Source: Planctomycetota bacterium (GTDB lineage Bacteria > Planctomycetota > UBA1135 > UBA2386). From it: a stretch of 61,297 nucleotides of DNA. Below, piece by piece: positions 17,150 through 26,896 of this stretch; within the stretch, counting starts at the first letter, position 1, and each line of letters opens with the position of its first letter. Under the pieces are notes generated by a model. It saw only the letters and a program-made list of their open reading frames with translations. It had not been told where the DNA came from and searched no databases. The DNA is taken from positions 1-61,297 of the forward strand of contig JAQCBR010000008.1 of the NCBI GenBank assembly GCA_027621295.1. Reading direction: 5' to 3'. A program made the position numbers and the translations under genes.

Positions 17150-20100
17150 GTGAAGATCTGCCTGACGTGCGAGGGAGTGACCGTCGACGACGCCGTCGCC
17201 CCGGTCTGCGCGCACTGTGGTGGCCCTCTGCTCGACACTCTGTCGGTCCATTTCCCGACGCGCCGTGGCGAGGAGGATCTGCGGTCCCCGCTGGTGGGGC
17301 AGGTCGTCGACGGGAAGTACCGCGTCGTCGGCGTGCTCGGTCGCGGCGGCATGGGAATCGTCTATCGCGCGGTGCACGAGGTTTCGCTCGTCCACGTCGC
17401 GCTGAAGGTCCTGCACCCGCGCTTCGCCGCGCGCGAGGACTTCCGAGCATGGTTCCTGGGCGAAGCGCGGAAGGCGGGTCGGGTCGTCCACGAGAACAGC
17501 GCGCGCATCATGGACGTCGGCGTCGCGCGCGACGGGATGGTCTACATGGCCGTGGAGTTCGTCGATGGCCTGACCTTCGACGAGTGGCGCGGCGGGAAGA
17601 TCGTCGAGCCGCAGGTGCTCGTCGCGCTGCTCGAGCAGGTGGCGCGGGCGCTCGCCGCGGCGCACAGCGCAGGCGTCGTCCACCGCGACCTGACTCCCCG
17701 CAACGTGATGGTCACTCTCCGGGACGGCAGGCCGACGGCCAAGATCCTCGACTTCGGGATCGCGGTGACGCCGCTTCCCTCGGCGGGGGATGCCGGAGCG
17801 CCGGACATCGCTCCCGCGGGCTTCGCAAACCCTCCCTACTCCGCCCCCGAGCACCTCGCGGGCGAAGCGCTCGACGGGCGCGCCGATCTGTACAGCCTCG
17901 GCGTGCTCGCCTACGAGGCGTTGAGCGCCACGATCCCGGTCGACGGCGACTCGCCCCGCGAATGGGCCCGCGCGACGATCGACGGTCTCATCGTTCCGCT
18001 GCGGGCCCGCGCTGGCGTTCCGCGCGCGCTGGTCCGCCTCGTCGATCGTCTGCTCGCGCGGGAACCGATGGACCGGCCGGTGGACGCGGACGAAGTGGTC
18101 GCGCGGCTGCGCCGCATCGGGCATCCCGGTGGATGGCAGCTGGCGACGCTGTCGGTCGTGCTGCTCCTGACCTCAGCGGTCGCGTTCGCCCTCGCGCATG
18201 CGCCAGGTGCGTCATCGCCGCCGTTCCTCGGAGTGCGGTCAGGTGCGTTGATCGTCAACGGCGACCCCGACCGTCTCGCTGTCCAGGAGCTGCGCGCTGC
18301 AGACCTGCTCTCGACGCGCTTCGAGTTCGCCGGCTTCGACCCGATCGAACTCGAGGTCTTGGTCACCGACGCGGACGGCAGGACGGACGTCGTGTCGCTC
18401 GGTGACTGGGTCCGTGTCGAGGGCACGATGATCCGGCTCGCGTCCGGCGCTGCGGTCTTCGCCGATCGACTCGCGAGAGACTCCGAGTCCCGCCCGGCGG
18501 CTCTCTCGTTCGCCGCTGGGGGGCGTGCGCTGGGGCTCCATGCGCTGGTGCGTGTCGACGACCGTCCGCCGACGGTGTCGCTCGCCGTGGAGTCCGTGGG
18601 GGGTGACGTGCTTCGCGCCGCGGACCGTCTCACGTTCGGCGTGCTCGACGACGGACGTGTGGACGTGTGCGAGATCTTCGCCGAGGTCGGGCGCTCGGGT
18701 GAATCGCCGGTCGCGAGGATCGCCGCAGGCCGAACTTCGGCTTCGGCCTCCGAGTGGTTGGGTTCGGCCTTCCCAGGATATCGGAGCCAGGGGCCCGTCC
18801 GGCTGCGGGCGCGCGCGGTCGATGTGGCTGGCAACGTCGGTTGGTCTGCGCCCCTGCAGTTCGGGACCGTCGACCTCGCCGTTCCCGACATCGCCGAGGT
18901 CTCCGGCGCGCGGGGTGGACTGGTTCTCGTCGAGGGCGCGGACGGCGCGCGGTTCCGTGCGAGGCTCTCGGGTGAGGAGCCCGGACTCGCGCTCCTGGCG
19001 CGCGCCCCGACGGCATCCGAGTTCCTGGAGCTCGTCGGGGTGCGGGCGATCGGCGACCGTCTCGACGTCGTGCTGCCCCGTGGTGCTCCGTCGGGGCGCT
19101 GGTCGTTCGTCGTCGTGGACCCCGCTGGCAACCCCAGCCGGACGTTCGAGGAGGACCTCGTGATCCGGGCCGCGGACCCGCAGCTCGATCTCGCGCTCCC
19201 GGCCTCGACGGAGGCCGGCGGAGCGCGTGCGTTGGTTCTCCTCGACCGTCAGTGGATCTGTGCTTCTGCCCCGCAGGAGCTCGACGTGGTCCACAACCCG
19301 ATCTACGCCGTGGACCGGTTCCGTCTCGCGCGCACCGGCGGGGATCCGGTGCCCTTCGATGCGGAGGTTCAGCCCCCGAGCCAAGGACGCACGCGCGTTC
19401 GGTTCGGCCCCCTGGCTCCGGGCACCTACTCGATCGAAGTCCGACTCGTCGAGCCGGTGGAGGAGCGCGTGATCGCGATCCCCGCGGGTCGCATCCAGGT
19501 GTTGCCCGAAGCGGTCGTGCTCCGGGTCCCGGACGCGGTCGAAGCACGTCACCTCCGTGAGTTCGAGGAGCGCTCGGTCCTCGATGTCGGTGCGGAGGGT
19601 TCGCTGTCCCAGGGTGCGGGCTGGACGCTGTCGCCCGACGACTCCCGGCTCGTATCCGGCAGGATCTGGAGCGGGCCGCTCGGAGCGCTGGTGCCGTTCG
19701 AGACCCGCGCGGGAGAGGACCCCGCAGCGCCGCTCTTCCAAACGGGTTCGCTCGGTCGTGGGTGGCACCTCGTCCTCGTGGACCTCGTCGACGTCCTCGG
19801 GCGGCCGGTCCGCGTGCAGATCGGGGACGCGCCGGCGCCGCTGCGTCCGCTGCCGGACGGGCGCGAGGGCGCCGAGGTGGCCCGTTTCTTCCGTCACGAT
19901 CGGCCGTTCGCGCCGGTAGAGCCGCGGACCTACGTCGAGTTCATGCAGCCGCTGCGCGTCGAGGTGGAGGCTGCGCTGCCGGCCGAGGATCTGGATCGGG
20001 TGCGCGCGCGCGTCGCGGGCGCCGAGATCGCTCCCGCCCGGAGATCGGAGCGCGCCCAGGGTGGGCGACTCGTGTTCGAGATCCCCTTCGAGCGGTTCGC

Positions 20101-21310
20101 GGTGGCCGCGGATCTCGGAGGTCTCGACGCCGAGGGTTTTGCCGCGGGCGTGGATGTGCAGCTCGCGCTCGGGATCGCGTTCCCGGGTGGAGAAGCGGAA
20201 GTCCCGATCTCGGTGCGGACGATCCGCAGCACGCTCCGGACCACGACCCTCGGCGAATTCTCCGCGCGGCCGCTGCCCGAGGCACTGGCGTCGATCCGTC
20301 TCGTGCCGGTTCCCCGTCCGGGACGTCCGTGGAGCGAGCCAGGCGGCTTGGGGGAGGATGCGCGCCGCCGCGTGAGAATCGGTCCGCCGGTCGCGGTGCG
20401 CAGCGTGCCCGACGTCTACGTCCAGGACCGTGAGTTCACGCGTGCGGCCTACGTCGCGCTGATCGACGCGGGACTCTCGCAGCTGGCTTCGGGTGGGGTG
20501 GATCCGGCGGCGCTCGTCCACGCAGCGGACCCGCTCGGCGCGGCCCGTCTCCGTCGGGACGCCCTGTTGCCCTCCGGACTCGGAGCTCCCGCTGGAGACC
20601 CATCTCCCGAAGCTCTGCGTCGCGGATCCGAGCGCCCGATCGCCGGTCTCGACGGGTTCCAGGCGCACACCGCGATCGCGCTGCTCGGGCTGGTCGTCGG
20701 CGATGATCCGCAGATGTTCCGACTGCCGCTCGGCTGCGAACTCGAGGTCGCGGCGTTCGGGCGAGGAACAGCTCGCTCGGGGGGGCCACAGCAGTCCGGG
20801 CGCCGCTTCGACGCCGAGGCTCTCGCCGACCTCGTCGCGCGCGGTCGGGACGCCGCGCTCTGGCCCCTGAACCACTCCGAGCTGACGTCGGTGGGTGACT
20901 TCGTGCAGGGCGAGCTCGGCGGCACCATCTCAGGCCTCGACGGCGGTCTGCGGGAGTGGGTCGCCGATCTGCCCTTCCCCTCGGGTGAGGTGGAGGGGCG
21001 GACGACCCTCGAGGAGTGGGTCGGTGACCACCGTAGCCACGTCGAACGATCCGCAGAGATCGCTGCGGGAGGAGATCCGGACAGGATCCCGATCGAGCTG
21101 CGCTCGTTCCTTCGCACCTACGGTGTCCTGCGCGGGACTGCCGTGCGGGCCGCGTCGAAGGATCCGGGAGCGGGAGTGCTCCAGGTGGTCCAGCTGCGTC
21201 GGGATGGGGGTGGGCTCCTCCCGGGAGCCGTCGATCCGCGTCTCGCCGACTGCGGTTTCCGCGTCGCCGGAGGCGAGTCCTTCGTGCAGGCCGTGAGGCA
21301 GCGTTGGTGA
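17150..21310 (+). CDS. Transmembrane serine/threonine kinase with zinc ribbon and C-terminal FGE-like domain
   Basis: 1386 residues from a GTG start. Cys4/Cys7/Cys20/Cys23 form a zinc ribbon. The kinase domain spans about 57-320: glycine loop GRGGMG, Lys86 in VALK, Glu105, catalytic loop HRDLTPRN at 178-185, and DFG at 201-203. The catalytic loop has Thr where Ser/Thr kinases normally have Lys. One membrane helix lies at about 327-348. The extracytoplasmic part has several beta-rich, Ig-like segments and ends with a region from about 1085 resembling the formylglycine-generating enzyme fold (VYVQDREFTRAAY, LREWVADLP, CGFRVAGG). Followed within 26 bases by a lipoprotein and then a PP2C phosphatase, suggesting a kinase-phosphatase signalling unit. 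Substrates unknown. Confidence 0.85.
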   Translation: MKICLTCEGVTVDDAVAPVCAHCGGPLLDTLSVHFPTRRGEEDLRSPLVGQVVDGKYRVVGVLGRGGMGIVYRAVHEVSLVHVALKVLHPRFAAREDFRAWFLGEARKAGRVVHENSARIMDVGVARDGMVYMAVEFVDGLTFDEWRGGKIVEPQVLVALLEQVARALAAAHSAGVVHRDLTPRNVMVTLRDGRPTAKILDFGIAVTPLPSAGDAGAPDIAPAGFANPPYSAPEHLAGEALDGRADLYSLGVLAYEALSATIPVDGDSPREWARATIDGLIVPLRARAGVPRALVRLVDRLLAREPMDRPVDADEVVARLRRIGHPGGWQLATLSVVLLLTSAVAFALAHAPGASSPPFLGVRSGALIVNGDPDRLAVQELRAADLLSTRFEFAGFDPIELEVLVTDADGRTDVVSLGDWVRVEGTMIRLASGAAVFADRLARDSESRPAALSFAAGGRALGLHALVRVDDRPPTVSLAVESVGGDVLRAADRLTFGVLDDGRVDVCEIFAEVGRSGESPVARIAAGRTSASASEWLGSAFPGYRSQGPVRLRARAVDVAGNVGWSAPLQFGTVDLAVPDIAEVSGARGGLVLVEGADGARFRARLSGEEPGLALLARAPTASEFLELVGVRAIGDRLDVVLPRGAPSGRWSFVVVDPAGNPSRTFEEDLVIRAADPQLDLALPASTEAGGARALVLLDRQWICASAPQELDVVHNPIYAVDRFRLARTGGDPVPFDAEVQPPSQGRTRVRFGPLAPGTYSIEVRLVEPVEERVIAIPAGRIQVLPEAVVLRVPDAVEARHLREFEERSVLDVGAEGSLSQGAGWTLSPDDSRLVSGRIWSGPLGALVPFETRAGEDPAAPLFQTGSLGRGWHLVLVDLVDVLGRPVRVQIGDAPAPLRPLPDGREGAEVARFFRHDRPFAPVEPRTYVEFMQPLRVEVEAALPAEDLDRVRARVAGAEIAPARRSERAQGGRLVFEIPFERFAVAADLGGLDAEGFAAGVDVQLALGIAFPGGEAEVPISVRTIRSTLRTTTLGEFSARPLPEALASIRLVPVPRPGRPWSEPGGLGEDARRRVRIGPPVAVRSVPDVYVQDREFTRAAYVALIDAGLSQLASGGVDPAALVHAADPLGAARLRRDALLPSGLGAPAGDPSPEALRRGSERPIAGLDGFQAHTAIALLGLVVGDDPQMFRLPLGCELEVAAFGRGTARSGGPQQSGRRFDAEALADLVARGRDAALWPLNHSELTSVGDFVQGELGGTISGLDGGLREWVADLPFPSGEVEGRTTLEEWVGDHRSHVERSAEIAAGGDPDRIPIELRSFLRTYGVLRGTAVRAASKDPGAGVLQVVQLRRDGGGLLPGAVDPRLADCGFRVAGGESFVQAVRQRW

Positions 21311-21335
21311 CCCTGCAGACCCTGGAGGCACGCCG

Positions 21336-22406
21336 ATGACGTCCCGACTCGCGGTGCTGTCGCTGTTGCTCGGCGCGTCCTGCGCCGGATTCCCGGCCAA
21401 CGACGTGGTGGGGATCGCGGACCAGGCTCCGCTTCCCTACTCGGTCTTCGTGACGGGCGGGAGCTTCCTCGAGGTCGAGAGCCTCGCGGCGGAGCGTCCG
21501 GTCCCACGGACCTTCCCCGCCGACGGCGGGGTCGAGCTGATCCGGCTCGCGGAGATCGGCGACGCGATGACGGCTGGCAGGGTCTTCGTGCGCACGGTCG
21601 TCGACACCGACCGCGCAGCGGATGCGAGGTCGAGAGTCGCGGGCCAGCGCGCAGACCTGCCGTTGGACAAGGACGCGGACTTCTCGGCACTGTTGGAAGA
21701 GGCGCGCGCCGCAGGGCACGACTTCCTGGTGGTCGTGCAGCGACTCGCGGACGGTCCGATCGAGGACTACGGCGTCAACGACCGGTGGCCGCTGACCGCA
21801 TCGCTCTGGGTGTTGGTCGGCCTCGGGATCTTCATCCCGGACCATACGTTCGAGTCGAGAGCCACTCTGCAGGCCGGCGTCTACGAGGTGCAGACCGGCC
21901 GTCTCGTGCACCGTGCTGTCGGCGCGGCAGGGCCCGTCGATCTGTCCCTCGTCGATCGGGGCAGCGCGATCGGCTTCCTGCAGTCGATCATCATCCCGCC
22001 GTTCTGGGTCGCGACGGATGACGATCGCCTCGTCGAGCGCGTCGGTCGCAGCACGGTCCAGCGGCTGGTGTCGGGCCTGGCGCGTCAGCTGAAGAGTCCT
22101 GCATGTCGGCAGGATCTCGCCGAGGGTGCACGTGCGCGCATCGAGGTCCTGCCCAGCGGCGAGGTTCGCGTCCGCGCCGACGAGCCGCTCGGGGCTGCTG
22201 CGCTCCGCGTCGACGGCGTCGCGGTCGACGCGGAGCGCAGCAGCTTCGCCCGCGACCTGCTGGCGAGCGAGGAGGACGACGGTGTGGGGGGCTTCGTCTA
22301 CACGGGCAACACGCTCGGTGCCCGCGAAGGCCGGTTCCTGCAGGTGCTCGTCCGCACGGTGTCCGGTGAAGTGGCCAGCGTGACCTTCGACCGAGGGGAT
22401 CGATGA
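21336..22406 (+). CDS. Lipoprotein of unknown function between kinase and phosphatase
   Basis: 356 residues. Signal peptide with lipobox GASC (Cys16), so probably anchored in a membrane facing the periplasm. The mature protein contains a mixed alpha/beta region with an apparent hydrophobic segment near 150-165 (LTASLWVLVGLGIFIPDHTF), and a C-terminal part with regular beta strands (ARIEVLPSGEVRVRADEPLG). No named family recognised. It lies 26 bases after the kinase stop and overlaps the PP2C start by four bases, so the three genes form one operon. It may be a sensor or partner of the kinase's extracytoplasmic domain; that is inference from position only. Confidence 0.6.
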   Translation: MTSRLAVLSLLLGASCAGFPANDVVGIADQAPLPYSVFVTGGSFLEVESLAAERPVPRTFPADGGVELIRLAEIGDAMTAGRVFVRTVVDTDRAADARSRVAGQRADLPLDKDADFSALLEEARAAGHDFLVVVQRLADGPIEDYGVNDRWPLTASLWVLVGLGIFIPDHTFESRATLQAGVYEVQTGRLVHRAVGAAGPVDLSLVDRGSAIGFLQSIIIPPFWVATDDDRLVERVGRSTVQRLVSGLARQLKSPACRQDLAEGARARIEVLPSGEVRVRADEPLGAAALRVDGVAVDAERSSFARDLLASEEDDGVGGFVYTGNTLGAREGRFLQVLVRTVSGEVASVTFDRGDR

Positions 22407-23323
22407 GCAGGGTCGTCGTTCCGGGCGACCTGGAGATCGCCGTCGCCACGCATGTCGGGCGCGTGCGAACCAGCAACCAGGACGACTACCTGGTGCTGTT
22501 CCCCGGAACGGGCGGTGGTGCCGGCGGCCTGTTCGCGATCGCGGACGGCATGGGGGGCGTCGCCGGTGGAGCGCAGGCGAGTCGAGCTGCGCTCCGGGCC
22601 CTCGGTGCTCGATTCGCCTCGGGCGCCGGGCGCGGTGATGCTGCTGGCGACGTTCTCACGGACGGCTTCTCGGCCGCGGCGGCACGCGTCGAGGAGATCG
22701 CGTCGGAGACCGCAGGGCTGGCGGACATGGGGACCACGATGACGGCCCTCGCGCTCCGGGGCGGACGTGGCGCTGTCGCACACATCGGCGACACGCGCTG
22801 TCTCCGGCTGCGCGGTGCTCAGGTCGAGCAGCTGACGGTCGACCACGCGAGTCAGGAGTCACGGAACCTCCTGACCCGGGCCATCGGAGGGGGCCAGCGT
22901 GACGACGGGCCCGACGTGCTGGAGTTCGAAGTCCGCTCCGGCGACCTCTTCGTGCTGATGACGGACGGTGTCTGGGGGGAGGTCGACGCCGACGAGTTGG
23001 TCCAGGATCTCCGCGCGGGTGGGCTCCAGGCCGGGTGTGAGCGTGTTCTCGGGCGCGTGTTCGAGCGTGGAGCTCCGGACAACGCGACGCTGCTCGCGGT
23101 GCGTGTGGTCACTGCGCCGCTCGGCGCCAGCAAGTCGCAGGAAGTCGACCTGCCGGCGGGTGAGGCCCGGATCGGCGTCGCCGGCGCGTTCGGTCCCGGC
23201 GGGGAGTCCCGATGGCCGACCTGGCCCTACGCGCTCATCGGTGTGAGCGCCGCGCTGCTGGCCCTGGCGTGGGGACGGATGCGTCACGGATTCGACCTGT
23301 TCGAGCTCCTCGGTCTGCGCTGA
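22403..23323 (+). CDS. PP2C-family serine/threonine phosphatase with C-terminal membrane helix
   Basis: 306 residues. PP2C motifs in order: TSNQDDYLV near 28, ADGMGG near 48, AHIGDTR near 130, LMTDGVWG near 190 and DNATLLAV near 228; the aspartates bind the two metal ions. The C-terminus has a membrane helix (WPYALIGVSAALLALAWG). It removes phosphate from Ser/Thr residues and is the natural antagonist of the kinase encoded two genes upstream. The start overlaps the lipoprotein stop (ATGA), implying translational coupling. Regulation of the pair is probably joint. Confidence 0.9.
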   Translation: MSRVVVPGDLEIAVATHVGRVRTSNQDDYLVLFPGTGGGAGGLFAIADGMGGVAGGAQASRAALRALGARFASGAGRGDAAGDVLTDGFSAAAARVEEIASETAGLADMGTTMTALALRGGRGAVAHIGDTRCLRLRGAQVEQLTVDHASQESRNLLTRAIGGGQRDDGPDVLEFEVRSGDLFVLMTDGVWGEVDADELVQDLRAGGLQAGCERVLGRVFERGAPDNATLLAVRVVTAPLGASKSQEVDLPAGEARIGVAGAFGPGGESRWPTWPYALIGVSAALLALAWGRMRHGFDLFELLGLR

Positions 23324-23458
23324 CATCGGTGCGCGTCGAGCGGACGCGTATCCGCGCCGGCGGTCTGCGCGGCAGGAACGGGACGAGCGGTGCCTTGCCC
23401 CGGACGCGTTCGCCCGTCACGATTCCCCGGCCGAGCCCCCTCGGATCGCAAACAGAGC

Positions 23459-24613
23459 ATGGCCAAGAAGCTGCAGCGCAAGGTGCCGGTCCGACCGCAG
23501 GCGGCCGCGTCGACGACCCCGGGTGGCGGAGGCGGTGCGGCCCGCGGGCCGCTGATCGGTGGCCGGACGGTCTCGACCCGCGCGCTCGCCGAGTTCACGA
23601 CCCAGCTGGCTGTGCTGCTCGACGCGGGTATCCCGATCACGAAGTGCCTCCGGATCCTCGAGGGGCAGCTCGCCCCCGGCCTGCTCCGTCGGACCGTGGC
23701 CGAGGTTCTCGAGGACGTCGAGGGCGGCACGTCGCTGTCGGAGGCGCTCGCCAAGCATGGCGGCGTGTTCGACTCCCTCTACACGAACATGGTCCGGGCC
23801 GGTGAAGCGGGCGGTGTGCAGGAGGAGATCCTGAACCGCCTCGCGGGCTTCATGGAGAAGTCCGAGGAGATCAAGTCGCGGGTTCGCGGCGCGCTCGCGT
23901 ATCCGGTCTCCGTGCTGGTGATCGCGACGGTCGTGCTGATCCTCGTGTTCGCGTTCGTCATCCCGCAGTTCGAGAACATCTTCCTCCAGCAGTTCGGTTC
24001 GCTGGACAAGATGCCGGCTTCGACCCAGCTGATCATCGGCATGGGGCGGCACCTGTCGGCCTGGTGGTGGGCGTACCTCGCCGGCGGCGTGCTGATCTAC
24101 GTCCTGCACCGGATGCTGGTCGCCAAGGTCGAGGTGTACCGACGCGGGCGGGATGGGTTCATGCTGCGGATCCCGGTCTTCGGCACGCTGATCGGCAAGT
24201 CGCTCGTCAGCCGCTTCACGCGGACGTTCGGCACGCTGATCCAGAGCGGCGTTCCCCACCTCAGCGCGCTGGACATCGTCCGTGGCTCGATCGGCAACGT
24301 GCACATGGTGCGCTCGGTGTCGATGATCCACGCGAGCATCCGCGAGGGTTCGGGCATCGCGGTGCCGATGGGCGAGAGCGGCATGTTCGACGACATCGTC
24401 GTCAACATGGTCGACGTCGGTGAGCAGACCGGCGAGCTGGACCGGATGCTGCAGAAGATCGCCGACCGCTACGAGACCGAGGTCGACCGGACGATCGACA
24501 CGACCTTCAGCATCGTCGAGTCGCTGCTGATCGTGGTCCTGGCCGTGGGCGTCGGCTTCATCGTCTTCGCGCTGTTCTCGCCGCTGATCACGCTGATGAA
24601 CTCGATCCGGTGA
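23459..24613 (+). CDS. Type II secretion/type IV pilus inner-membrane platform protein (GspF/PilC family)
   Basis: 384 residues. The pattern is that of the T2SSF domain duplicated around two membrane regions: an N-terminal cytoplasmic unit (FTTQLAVLLDAGIPITKCLRILE), then the first helix region near 155-180 (ALAYPVSVLVIATVVLILVFAFVIP), a second cytoplasmic unit (FTRTFGTLIQSGVPHLSALDIV) and a terminal hydrophobic helix near 355-375. The platform protein couples the cytoplasmic ATPase to pilin assembly. No ATPase or pilin gene is adjacent. The start was put at the ATG at 23459, before the Gly-rich low-complexity N-terminus. The encoded PilX-like protein at 2221 may belong to the same machine. 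Confidence 0.9.
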   Translation: MAKKLQRKVPVRPQAAASTTPGGGGGAARGPLIGGRTVSTRALAEFTTQLAVLLDAGIPITKCLRILEGQLAPGLLRRTVAEVLEDVEGGTSLSEALAKHGGVFDSLYTNMVRAGEAGGVQEEILNRLAGFMEKSEEIKSRVRGALAYPVSVLVIATVVLILVFAFVIPQFENIFLQQFGSLDKMPASTQLIIGMGRHLSAWWWAYLAGGVLIYVLHRMLVAKVEVYRRGRDGFMLRIPVFGTLIGKSLVSRFTRTFGTLIQSGVPHLSALDIVRGSIGNVHMVRSVSMIHASIREGSGIAVPMGESGMFDDIVVNMVDVGEQTGELDRMLQKIADRYETEVDRTIDTTFSIVESLLIVVLAVGVGFIVFALFSPLITLMNSIR

Positions 24614-24742
24614 CGCGGGACGGCGATGTCACGTGGAAGCTCGCCAGCTGTCCGACTGGCGGCTGCAGCGCAGCCACGGCAGATTGTGTGACGGGAGATC
24701 CCCTCTCTCCCTGACCGCGCCCCGCATGGTCAAGACCCGCTG

Positions 24743-26224
24743 ATGTCGCTGCGTCTCCGGCTGATCCTCTTGCTGCTCCTCGTCAATGCGGGGCTGCTCG
24801 GGATCGCACAGGTGACGTCCTTCCAGCTCCAGCAGAGGTGGCTCACCGAGAACGCAGGTCTGTTCCAGCGGCGGGTCTGGAACGAGGTCCTCCAGGACGC
24901 CTACCGCGACTACGCGGGGTCGGCGTCGTCGCGCGCGTCGGCAACCGTGCAGCGTCTCCTGGTCCCGGCGGTCCGCGACAAGCTCCGCGTCTACTTCCGG
25001 GATACGTGGATCTCGAGCACGGGGCAGCCGGCGGCCTCGGTCGACGTGAATCCGATGGGTGCGCATCGCCGTGATCCGGCGACGTTCCCCTACGACGAGA
25101 TCCGCGCCGGGATCCGGGAGGCGATGGCGCAGCGGACGCTGACGCGCGCTGCGAGCGGGTTCTGCCTGCCGATCATCGTCGGGGAAGCGGTCGTGGGCGG
25201 CGCGTGGTTCGAGCCGATCCTCCCGCCGCCGCCGCAGGTGCCCTTCGTGGTGTTCGCCGGCCCCGTGCTCGCGGGCACGCTCGTGTTCGGCCTGTTGGCG
25301 AGCTTCGTGATCGGGCGGAGCGTCGTGCGGCCGCTGCGTCGGATCGGCGCCGCCGCGCGGCGATTCGGTGCGGGCCGCTACGACACGCGGATGCCGCCGG
25401 TGGAGGTCCCCGAGCTGGCGGTGTTCGTCGAGGCGTTCAACGCCATGGCGGCACGGATCGAAGGGCACCACGGTGAGCTGGCGCGCGAAGTGCAGCTCGC
25501 CACCGAGGAGGCCAAGCGCAAGGAGCGTGCGCTGCTCAACTCGGCGCGCCTCGCGTCGATGGGGACGCTGGCCGCCGGCATCGCACACGAGATCAACAAC
25601 CCGATCGGTGGGATGCGGAACGCGATCCGACGGATCGAATCCAGTGCAACCCTGAGCGAGCGGGAGCGCGTCTACGTCGAGTTGATCCGGGAGGGTCTGG
25701 AGCGTGTGGGGGGGATCGCGCGCCGCGTGCTCGACTTCTCACCGCGGACGATCGAAGCGCGGCCGTTCCTCGTCGAAGACGCGGTCGACGGCGCGCGCGC
25801 GCTCGTCGAGCACCGGCTCGTCCGTCAGGGGGTCGAGCTCCGTGTCGGACTCGCGCCAGGATTGGGGCTGGTCGGTGACCGCCACGAGTTCCAGCAGGTC
25901 ATCCTCAACCTGCTGATCAACTCGCTCGACGTCCTCGAGGGTTGCCCGGAGCCTCGCTGGATCGCGATCCACGGCGCGGAGACCGCAGACGGAGAGGTTC
26001 GCATCCTCGTCGAGGACAACGGCCCGGGGATGCCGACCGAGGACCTGGACCGCGTGATGGACCCTTTCTTCTCGGGCAAGGGGCGGCCCGACGCGAGCGG
26101 CCTCGGGATGTTCATCAGCTACTCGATCGTCCGGAACCACGGCGGCACGCTCGCCGTGGACTCGGCGCCCGGGCAGGGCTTCCGGGTCACGATCACGCTC
26201 CCGGGCGCGGCGGCAGCGGATTGA
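24743..26224 (+). CDS. Membrane sensor histidine kinase
   Basis: 493 residues. Membrane helix at about 4-25 and a second near 165-190 enclose an extracytoplasmic sensor region; a HAMP linker follows (RSVVRPLRRIGAAARRFGAG). The dimerisation/phosphoacceptor motif is AAGIAHEINNPIGG, with the phosphorylated His near residue 282, and the HATPase block has NLLINSLD, EDNGPGM, and GLGMFISYSIV. The N-P-[LI] after the phospho-His segment is as in the HisKA family of NtrB-type kinases. No response regulator gene is next to it, so this is an orphan kinase. Start at the ATG at 24743. Confidence 0.92.
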   Translation: MSLRLRLILLLLLVNAGLLGIAQVTSFQLQQRWLTENAGLFQRRVWNEVLQDAYRDYAGSASSRASATVQRLLVPAVRDKLRVYFRDTWISSTGQPAASVDVNPMGAHRRDPATFPYDEIRAGIREAMAQRTLTRAASGFCLPIIVGEAVVGGAWFEPILPPPPQVPFVVFAGPVLAGTLVFGLLASFVIGRSVVRPLRRIGAAARRFGAGRYDTRMPPVEVPELAVFVEAFNAMAARIEGHHGELAREVQLATEEAKRKERALLNSARLASMGTLAAGIAHEINNPIGGMRNAIRRIESSATLSERERVYVELIREGLERVGGIARRVLDFSPRTIEARPFLVEDAVDGARALVEHRLVRQGVELRVGLAPGLGLVGDRHEFQQVILNLLINSLDVLEGCPEPRWIAIHGAETADGEVRILVEDNGPGMPTEDLDRVMDPFFSGKGRPDASGLGMFISYSIVRNHGGTLAVDSAPGQGFRVTITLPGAAAAD

Positions 26225-26274
26225 GAGCCTCCGGCGGGCGGTGCGGGCCGATGTCCGGGTGTCGCAGCGAGGTC

Positions 26275-26311
26275 CGGGGTCCGATGGGGGGGCGATGGGG
26301 GGGCGATGGGG
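26275..26311 (+). other. G-quadruplex-capable G-runs with a tandem GATGGGGGGGC repeat
   Basis: Four runs of at least four G (in CCGGGG, two of seven G, then four G) are separated by short spacers, the middle ones repeating GATGGGGGGGC. They lie in the gap between the histidine kinase and the exported protein at 26396. Sequence-level observation; folding not tested. Confidence 0.5.
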
Positions 26312-26395
26312 TGCGCGGCAGCGGGCGCCGATGCTCGGGGTTCGCGCATCGCGGTCCAGGGGCTATCATCCGCCGCCCGCTCCGCCATCGACCCC

Positions 26396-26896
26396 ATGCC
26401 GACGCCCCTCCTCAAGTTCTCCGCCGTGGTGCTGCTGACGGCCGGTGCGTTCTTCGCCGGCCGTGGGCTCGACTCCGTGGACGCCCAGGGGCGCCCGGGA
26501 CCGCAGCCGCGCACGCCGCCGCCCCCGACAGGCACGCCGCCCGACGGCGCGATTCCGCCCGTGCTGGTCTACGGTGAGGAAGGCGGCTCCTCGGCGTCCG
26601 CGAACGGTTTCCTCGCGGTCACCGGCAGCTACGGGGTAGGGACTTCGGTCCTCTACGTGCTCGACACCAACACGCAGCAGCTCGCGGTCTACGAGGCGCG
26701 CGGCGGCTCCGAGGGGAGCAGGCGCGTGACTCTCGTCGGTGCACGCCGCATCGATCTGGACCTGCAGCTCGAGGGCTACAACGACGAGTCGGAGTACAGC
26801 TACGAGCAGCTGCGCCGGCGCTTCGAGCGCGGCGACCGCGAAGAGCCCGAGGCCGTTCCGTCTCCGACGGGGCTGCGGCGCGGCTCGGACAGGTGA
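26396..26896 (+). CDS. Small exported protein of unknown function
   Basis: 166 residues. Starts at the ATG at 26396, where a signal peptide begins (LLKFSAVVLLTAGAFFAG). After the signal a Pro-rich spacer (residues about 34-55) precedes a compact beta-rich unit containing GTSVLYVLDTNTQQLAVYEA and LVGARRIDLDLQLEGYNDES. The last 20 residues are charged. In my recollection similar proteins with this LYVLDT...L.VYE segment are widespread in planctomycetes, but I cannot verify it. A TATCAT element about 27 bases upstream could be a -10 box; no clear -35 was found. No partner is evident. Confidence 0.6.
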   Translation: MPTPLLKFSAVVLLTAGAFFAGRGLDSVDAQGRPGPQPRTPPPPTGTPPDGAIPPVLVYGEEGGSSASANGFLAVTGSYGVGTSVLYVLDTNTQQLAVYEARGGSEGSRRVTLVGARRIDLDLQLEGYNDESEYSYEQLRRRFERGDREEPEAVPSPTGLRRGSDR

